Made by a program: the position numbers and the translations under genes. The notes under the pieces were generated by a model that did not search any database, was not told the origin of the DNA, and was given only the letters and a program-made list of their open reading frames with translations. 64,000 nucleotides of DNA, from NCBI GenBank assembly GCA_035548175.1, contig DASZTO010000007.1:29801-93800 (forward strand). The letters run 5' to 3'. Below, piece after piece: positions 60,212 to 64,000 of this stretch; the stretch's first letter is position 1; each line of letters begins with the position of its first letter. The stretch comes from CALCHA01 sp035548175 (GTDB taxonomy: Bacteria; Planctomycetota; Phycisphaerae; WQYP01).

Positions 60212-61204
60212 TCACTTGACCAGGACTTCGGTCTCGATGGTGGCTCGCAGCTTTTCCAGCGCCTTGTTCTGGATCTGGCGGACGCGTTCCTTGGTGACGC
60301 CGATAACGCGGCCGACTTCTTCGAGGGTCATGGCTGAGGCGTCCTGGCCGCGGTTGATGGCGAAGCGGGCCTGGATGACGGTCTTTTCGACATCGGAGAG
60401 ATCGGCGCGGTTTTCACCGATGATCCGCTGAAGCTCTTCGACGGCATCCTGCTCGACATCCGCACGCCTGGTTTCCTGGTAGTTGGAGCGCTCCATGGCG
60501 GGATCGAACTCGGTGGGGAAGGCCTGGCGATAGCGGGAGGTCTTCATGGCGATGCGGCTGAAGGCCTTGAGGATGGCGCGGCAGGCGTAGGTGCTGAACT
60601 TGAAACCGCGGGCGATATCGAACTTTTCGATCGCGCGGAGCAGGGCCATGTTGCCTTCGGAGACCAGCTCGCCGAAGTCGACTTCGCTCATGCGGGTGCG
60701 CTTGGCCATGGCGAGGACCAGGGCCAGGTTGGCCTGGGTGATGATCTCGCGGGTGGCTTTGACGCGGCCGTACCAGCGGGCGATTTCGCGAGCGCATCCC
60801 TTGCCGGGATGGGTCTTGAATTTCTTCACGACGGCCTGGGCGCGGAGGCGGGCGTAGTTGTAGCGGAGGAACAGGTGTTTTTCCTGTTCGGTGGTCAGGA
60901 GGCTGGAGGAAGGCGCGGACTGGCCGATCAGCTCATCATCCACCATGGGGTGATACCAGCTGGTGGAGGCTGGGGCGATGGCCATGCCTTCATCGAAGAG
61001 CTCGCGTTCAGCGGCAGCGCGGCGGAAGAGGTCGTTCTTGACGTAATCAAGGTTGGCCGTGAGGGCTTCGATGACTTCTTCGCGATCGTCAACGGGGAGG
61101 CTGTCGATGGCGGCGCGTTGCCGTGCGGTGAGCTCGGGCCTGGGCACGGGCTGTCCGCGAGGGGAGGAGAAGGTGGTAGGGAATGGGGAGATCATGGTGG
61201 TCAT
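60212..61204 (-). CDS. Alternative sigma-70 family sigma factor
   Basis: A 330-residue group 2/3-like sigma factor. Region 2 is clear: LVLAMAKRTRMSEVDFGELVSEGNMALLRAIEKFD, then GFKFSTYACRAILKAF. Region 4 is LEEVGRVIGVTKERVRQIQNKALEKLR. The region between is short, and region 1.1 is replaced by an unrelated N-terminus of about 90 residues. ATG at 61204 follows AAGGAG by about 8 nt; the upstream frame of 84 residues looks non-coding. It may be a general-stress or life-cycle sigma factor; the regulon is unknown. Confidence 0.9.
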   Translation of the reverse strand: MTTMISPFPTTFSSPRGQPVPRPELTARQRAAIDSLPVDDREEVIEALTANLDYVKNDLFRRAAAERELFDEGMAIAPASTSWYHPMVDDELIGQSAPSSSLLTTEQEKHLFLRYNYARLRAQAVVKKFKTHPGKGCAREIARWYGRVKATREIITQANLALVLAMAKRTRMSEVDFGELVSEGNMALLRAIEKFDIARGFKFSTYACRAILKAFSRIAMKTSRYRQAFPTEFDPAMERSNYQETRRADVEQDAVEELQRIIGENRADLSDVEKTVIQARFAINRGQDASAMTLEEVGRVIGVTKERVRQIQNKALEKLRATIETEVLVK

Positions 61205-61727
61205 AACCGAGGCTCCTTCGTGCCTGGCGTCCTTTGGTTCACTATCAGGGTGATACGGAACAAACGGGGTACCCGTGCGTGGGAAACCGGGCAGAAAAAC
61301 AGATTTTTGTAAGTAATGGTTGCCATACAAGTTAGATCGTTGCATGAAACGGGGTCTGTCCGCCGCAGGATTCCGGGGAAGGGCGTGGGGCGGGCGACTG
61401 CCAAAGCGCGTCGATCCGGGGAAATACGCGGCGTTAGCAATTATTTGATGCAACAAATGTTCGCTGGCTAGCTAATTTCTGTGACTTTCGCAAAATTCGC
61501 ACGAGCGTTTTCTGTGAGGGGCGGGGGTTTGGGCAGGCGGGGGCTGCCGAAATGGCGGGTGGAAGATACGTTTTGGCGTAGCAGTGTGCAGGGGTGGTGA
61601 CTGTTTATCGTCGCCGTCTGGGGGGGTTGTGCGCTGGGAGGGTGTGGGGTGGTTTGGGGGGGGGCCGCTCATGAGCATGCTCAGGGGCCTGGCGGCCCTT
61701 CGCTGAGCATGGCACACGGGGGGGGGG
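61205..61727. other. Intergenic region upstream of the sigma gene
   Basis: About 520 bases. A long hairpin lies at 61679-61708 (GCTCAG-GGGCC-TGGC-GGCCC-TTCG-CTGAGC) with no T tract, just past the end of the next minus-strand gene. Promoters of the sigma gene are probably at about 61220-61460, but none is clear by eye. Confidence 0.4.
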
Positions 61728-62252
61728 TCAGGGGGGCTTGGAGGGGGGAGTGGCGGCGGCGCGGCGGGCGGCGAGTTGGCGGCGGAGGGTGCCGCGGAAG
61801 GTGGGCAGGCCGGCGGCGTCCCAGGCGGCTTCGATGCGTTCGACGAGCTGCTGGTTGGAGCGGCGGACGTTGGCGAGCCAGGCTTCGTCGGGGGAGCCGG
61901 GGGCGGCGTGGAGGTGGCGGTCGTGGGCGTCGACACGGAAGAGGTAGTTGGGCTCGGCGGGGGTTGACGCTTCCGGGGAGCCGGGCTGGGGGGAAGGGGG
62001 GTTGGAGGGGAGGGGATCGACGGCGAGTTTCATGTGGGGATAGAGGGGTTGTCCGAGGCGGATGGCGCGGCCGAGGGGGTGAAGTTCATTTTTTTCGAGG
62101 ATGCCGGCGAGAGCGGGATCGGAGAGGGGGACATCGCCGGCCTGGCGGAGGCCCTGGAGTTTTTGCTGGGCGGCGGCGGGAGCGCCCTGGGGGTAGGCGA
62201 GCTGGAGGTAGAGCTCGATGGCCTGGAGAAGCATCGCGGATGAGACGGGCAT
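61728..62252 (-). CDS. Conserved-looking hypothetical protein
   Basis: A 174-residue protein starting MPVSSAMLLQAIELYLQLAY. Its N-terminal half is helical (AAAQQKLQGLRQAGDVPLSD, PLGRAIRLGQPLYPHMKLAV). A Pro/Ser-rich spacer follows, then YLFRVDAHDRHLHAAPGSPD and SNQQLVERIEAAWDAAGLP. There is no signal peptide. ATG at 62252 avoids an upstream extension of low likelihood. It is divergent from a response-regulator gene. I do not recognise it. Confidence 0.65.
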   Translation of the reverse strand: MPVSSAMLLQAIELYLQLAYPQGAPAAAQQKLQGLRQAGDVPLSDPALAGILEKNELHPLGRAIRLGQPLYPHMKLAVDPLPSNPPSPQPGSPEASTPAEPNYLFRVDAHDRHLHAAPGSPDEAWLANVRRSNQQLVERIEAAWDAAGLPTFRGTLRRQLAARRAAATPPSKPP

Positions 62253-62444
62253 GCGGCCCTCGGTTGAGGCCCCCCGACCGGCTGATACATCTTCCGCGAT
62301 TGTATCGGACGCATGCAGGGCGGGCGAGCGGCGGGCGAGGCGGCGGGATGGGTAATAATTTTCCTGGCCAGCGCAAAGCGAAGGAGCACCTGTTGCAAAT
62401 CCGACATACAATGGTAGGAAAGGACCGGATGGCGGTTAGAGGTT

Positions 62445-63482
62445 ATGAGCACCAAAGTTCTCGTTGTCGAAGATGATCAGGAGATCAATGAGCTCCTTGG
62501 GGAGTATTTGTCCCTGGAGAACATGGAATACCTGTCGGCGACCAGCGGGCAGGAGGCGATCCATCGGGCGATGACGGATCATCCGGACGCGATCGTGCTG
62601 GATTTGATGTTGCCGGATATTGATGGGTTTGAGGTGGCCCGGCGGCTGACGAGCCAGCGGTCGACGTATGACATTCCGATCGTGATTTTGTCGTGCATGT
62701 GCCAGGCGTGCGACAAGGAGAAGGGGTATGCGAACGGGGCGTTGTTTTACATGAACAAGCCGTTCATGCCGGACGATCTGCTGGGGACGCTGCGGCAAGC
62801 GTTGGAGTGGCGGGAGATGTTGAAGCGGCGTCCGCCGATGGGGACGCTGATGCTGGGAGATGGGGAGGCTCGATGTTCGCAGTCGCTGCATCAGATGACG
62901 GCGGATTTATTTGCGCGGACGGAGTTGCCGGACCCGGCGGTGGTGCAGATACGGGAGACGATGGAGACGCTTCGGGGGTGGATGGCGGAGTGGAACAGGG
63001 AGCATGGGTCGCACCAGGTGTTGCGTGTGGATTACAAGGTGGACGGGCGGGTGATGGGGGCGGTGCCGGGGGATCGGGGGACGGAGATGGGTCAGGCGGT
63101 GGAATGGACGTTGTCGGAGGCGGCGCCGGGGTTGCTGGCGGAGGCGTTTTTTCGACCGGCCGGCGGAGGGACGGGGGGCGGCGGCGGGGGGATCGGGAGC
63201 GGCGTGGCGGCGGTGGCGGGGGCGATAGCGGGGTGGGGAGCGGGGACGCTGGTGACGCGTCCGTTGGCGCCGATAGCACCGCCGGCGCGGTGGCTGCAGG
63301 TGCTGGCCAAGACGGGGGCGTCGCGGTTTGAGAAGGACTCGCGGACGCATGTGGTGCGATTCACCCGGCCGGCGGGAAGGGACGGGGCGGTGGTGCACGG
63401 TTCGAGCGTGCCGGTGGTGGAGATCGATGGGAACCGGTATCCGACGCGGCTGCGGGATGAGGCGTTGGCGGCGAAGCAGTGA
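62445..63482 (+). CDS. Response regulator with unusual C-terminal domain
   Basis: A 345-residue protein. Residues 1-125 are a receiver domain with all key residues: acidic pair in VVEDDQEI, phospho-acceptor Asp in AIVLDLMLPD, Ser in IVILSCM and Lys in MNKPF. The remaining 220 residues are not a known DNA-binding or enzymatic output. They include a segment HQVLRVDYKVDGRVMGAVPG, a Gly-rich hydrophobic stretch (GGGTGGGGGGIGSGVAAVAGA, possibly membrane-associated) and a C-terminal VVRFTRPAGRDG. No histidine kinase is adjacent; a second receiver gene follows after 96 nt. Confidence 0.82.
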   Translation: MSTKVLVVEDDQEINELLGEYLSLENMEYLSATSGQEAIHRAMTDHPDAIVLDLMLPDIDGFEVARRLTSQRSTYDIPIVILSCMCQACDKEKGYANGALFYMNKPFMPDDLLGTLRQALEWREMLKRRPPMGTLMLGDGEARCSQSLHQMTADLFARTELPDPAVVQIRETMETLRGWMAEWNREHGSHQVLRVDYKVDGRVMGAVPGDRGTEMGQAVEWTLSEAAPGLLAEAFFRPAGGGTGGGGGGIGSGVAAVAGAIAGWGAGTLVTRPLAPIAPPARWLQVLAKTGASRFEKDSRTHVVRFTRPAGRDGAVVHGSSVPVVEIDGNRYPTRLRDEALAAKQ

Positions 63483-63578
63483 GGGGGAGTGTGGAGCGGT
63501 GGGGGGGGGGTATGGCCGCGTTGAGAGGTTGGATCGGGGCGCGTAGAATGGAGCTTTGCAGCGACTCCCGAGGAAGCC

Positions 63579-64000
63579 ATGGCTGACCTGAAAGATAAAA
63601 CGGTGTTGATCGTGGACGACGATCCTGATGTCGTGACCTTTATCACGATTGCCCTGCAGGAACAGGGGGCGAAGGTGTTTCAGGCTGTGGATGGGAGCCA
63701 GGCGGTGGAGGTGTGCGAGAAGGAGCAGCCGGACCTGGTGGTGCTGGACATGATGCTTCCGAAGCGTTCGGGGTTTCTGGTGCTGGAGCGGATCAAGAAG
63801 GGCAAGCCCAAGGGGAGCAAGCCGCGGGTCATTATGATCACGGGCAACCTGGGTTCGCGGCACAAGACGTACGCGGAATCGCTGGGGGTGGATGATTACA
63901 TCAACAAGCCGTTCCGGATGGACCGGCTGCTGACGAGCATCGAGAAGATACTCAACGCGCCGGCGGCGGCGTCCGGGGGCGGATCGGCGGGTCAGGCCCC
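63579..64000 (+). CDS. Response regulator receiver protein (partial)
   Basis: The gene runs off the right edge; 140 codons are visible. ATG at 63579 follows GAGGAAG. The receiver domain is complete: TVLIVDDDPDVVTF, phospho-Asp in LVVLDMMLPKRSG, Thr in VIMITGN and Lys in YINKPFRMD. It ends in a Gly/Ala/Ser linker (NAPAAASGGGSAGQ), so an output domain may follow beyond the window. It is transcribed in the same direction as the preceding response regulator and may share its signal. Confidence 0.88.
   Translation, partial: MADLKDKTVLIVDDDPDVVTFITIALQEQGAKVFQAVDGSQAVEVCEKEQPDLVVLDMMLPKRSGFLVLERIKKGKPKGSKPRVIMITGNLGSRHKTYAESLGVDDYINKPFRMDRLLTSIEKILNAPAAASGGGSAGQA

Overview
The window reads as chromosomal DNA of a Planctomycetota bacterium, most likely of class Phycisphaerae. 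The grounds are two PEP-CTERM proteins, two large pseudopilin-like proteins with a GFTLIELL leader and C-terminal DGH motif, a secreted protein with an LEPLESR-type N-terminal motif, a GT41/SPINDLY-like TPR glycosyltransferase, ECF sigma/anti-sigma genes, and a Kdo transferase implying an LPS outer membrane. It is GC-rich and mostly housekeeping and lineage-specific genes interleaved with small accessory modules. No rRNA, CRISPR array, transposase or integrase was seen.

Layout. 0-2 kb: ECF sigma / anti-sigma / secreted coiled-coil operon (minus). 2-5 kb: rpsU, aldo/keto reductase, purD. 5-8 kb: membrane CPDC protein, pseudopilin-like protein, PEP-CTERM protein. 8-11 kb: GNAT, DUF4230, coiled-coil membrane protein, gluQ. 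11-13.6 kb: a c-di-GMP locus of GAF-GGDEF plus two PilZ proteins. 13.6-17.4 kb: tmRNA with its terminator, GT4 glycosyltransferase, tRNA-Gly, RNase Y. 18-21 kb: RibBA-like protein with a degenerate GTP cyclohydrolase II half, ICMT-like methyltransferase, rsmH. 21-26 kb: two large secreted proteins, one glycosidase-like and one calpain-type protease. 26-30 kb: nucleotidyltransferase pair, TPP riboswitch with thiC, VapBC. 30-38 kb: pRiA4b-ORF3/TPR protein, pyruvoyl arginine decarboxylase, TauE/SafE, a Tat-exported protein, a SelA-like PLP enzyme, a lipoprotein and an esterase. 38-43.4 kb: HigBA, Kdo transferase coupled to two TIR genes, proB, a RelE-type module. 43.4-48.5 kb: ankyrin protein, pseudopilin-like protein, HicAB, icd. 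49-52.1 kb: a block of same-strand small genes separated by attC-like sites. 52-64 kb: htrA, GT41, ABC-F ATPase, lipoprotein, PEP-CTERM protein, an alternative sigma factor and two response regulators.

The strongest candidate for something undescribed is 49.0-52.1 kb. Four or five plus-strand genes are bounded by short cores of the form xxATAAC at the gene end (usually overlapping the stop codon) and GTTATxx before the next gene. Related repeats of about 100 bp lie between them, with an R''-L''...L'-R' arrangement resembling integron attC sites. The block also lacks the strong strand skew of its surroundings. Other points of interest are a tmRNA with a 17-residue tag containing a perfect hairpin, five heptameric tandem-repeat arrays (one inside the Kdo transferase gene), tandem TIR proteins coupled to that gene, a secreted bacterial calpain, and an abrupt GC-skew reversal near 45.56 kb that ignores gene orientation.

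All functional names rest on motif and family recognition by eye; no database search was run.
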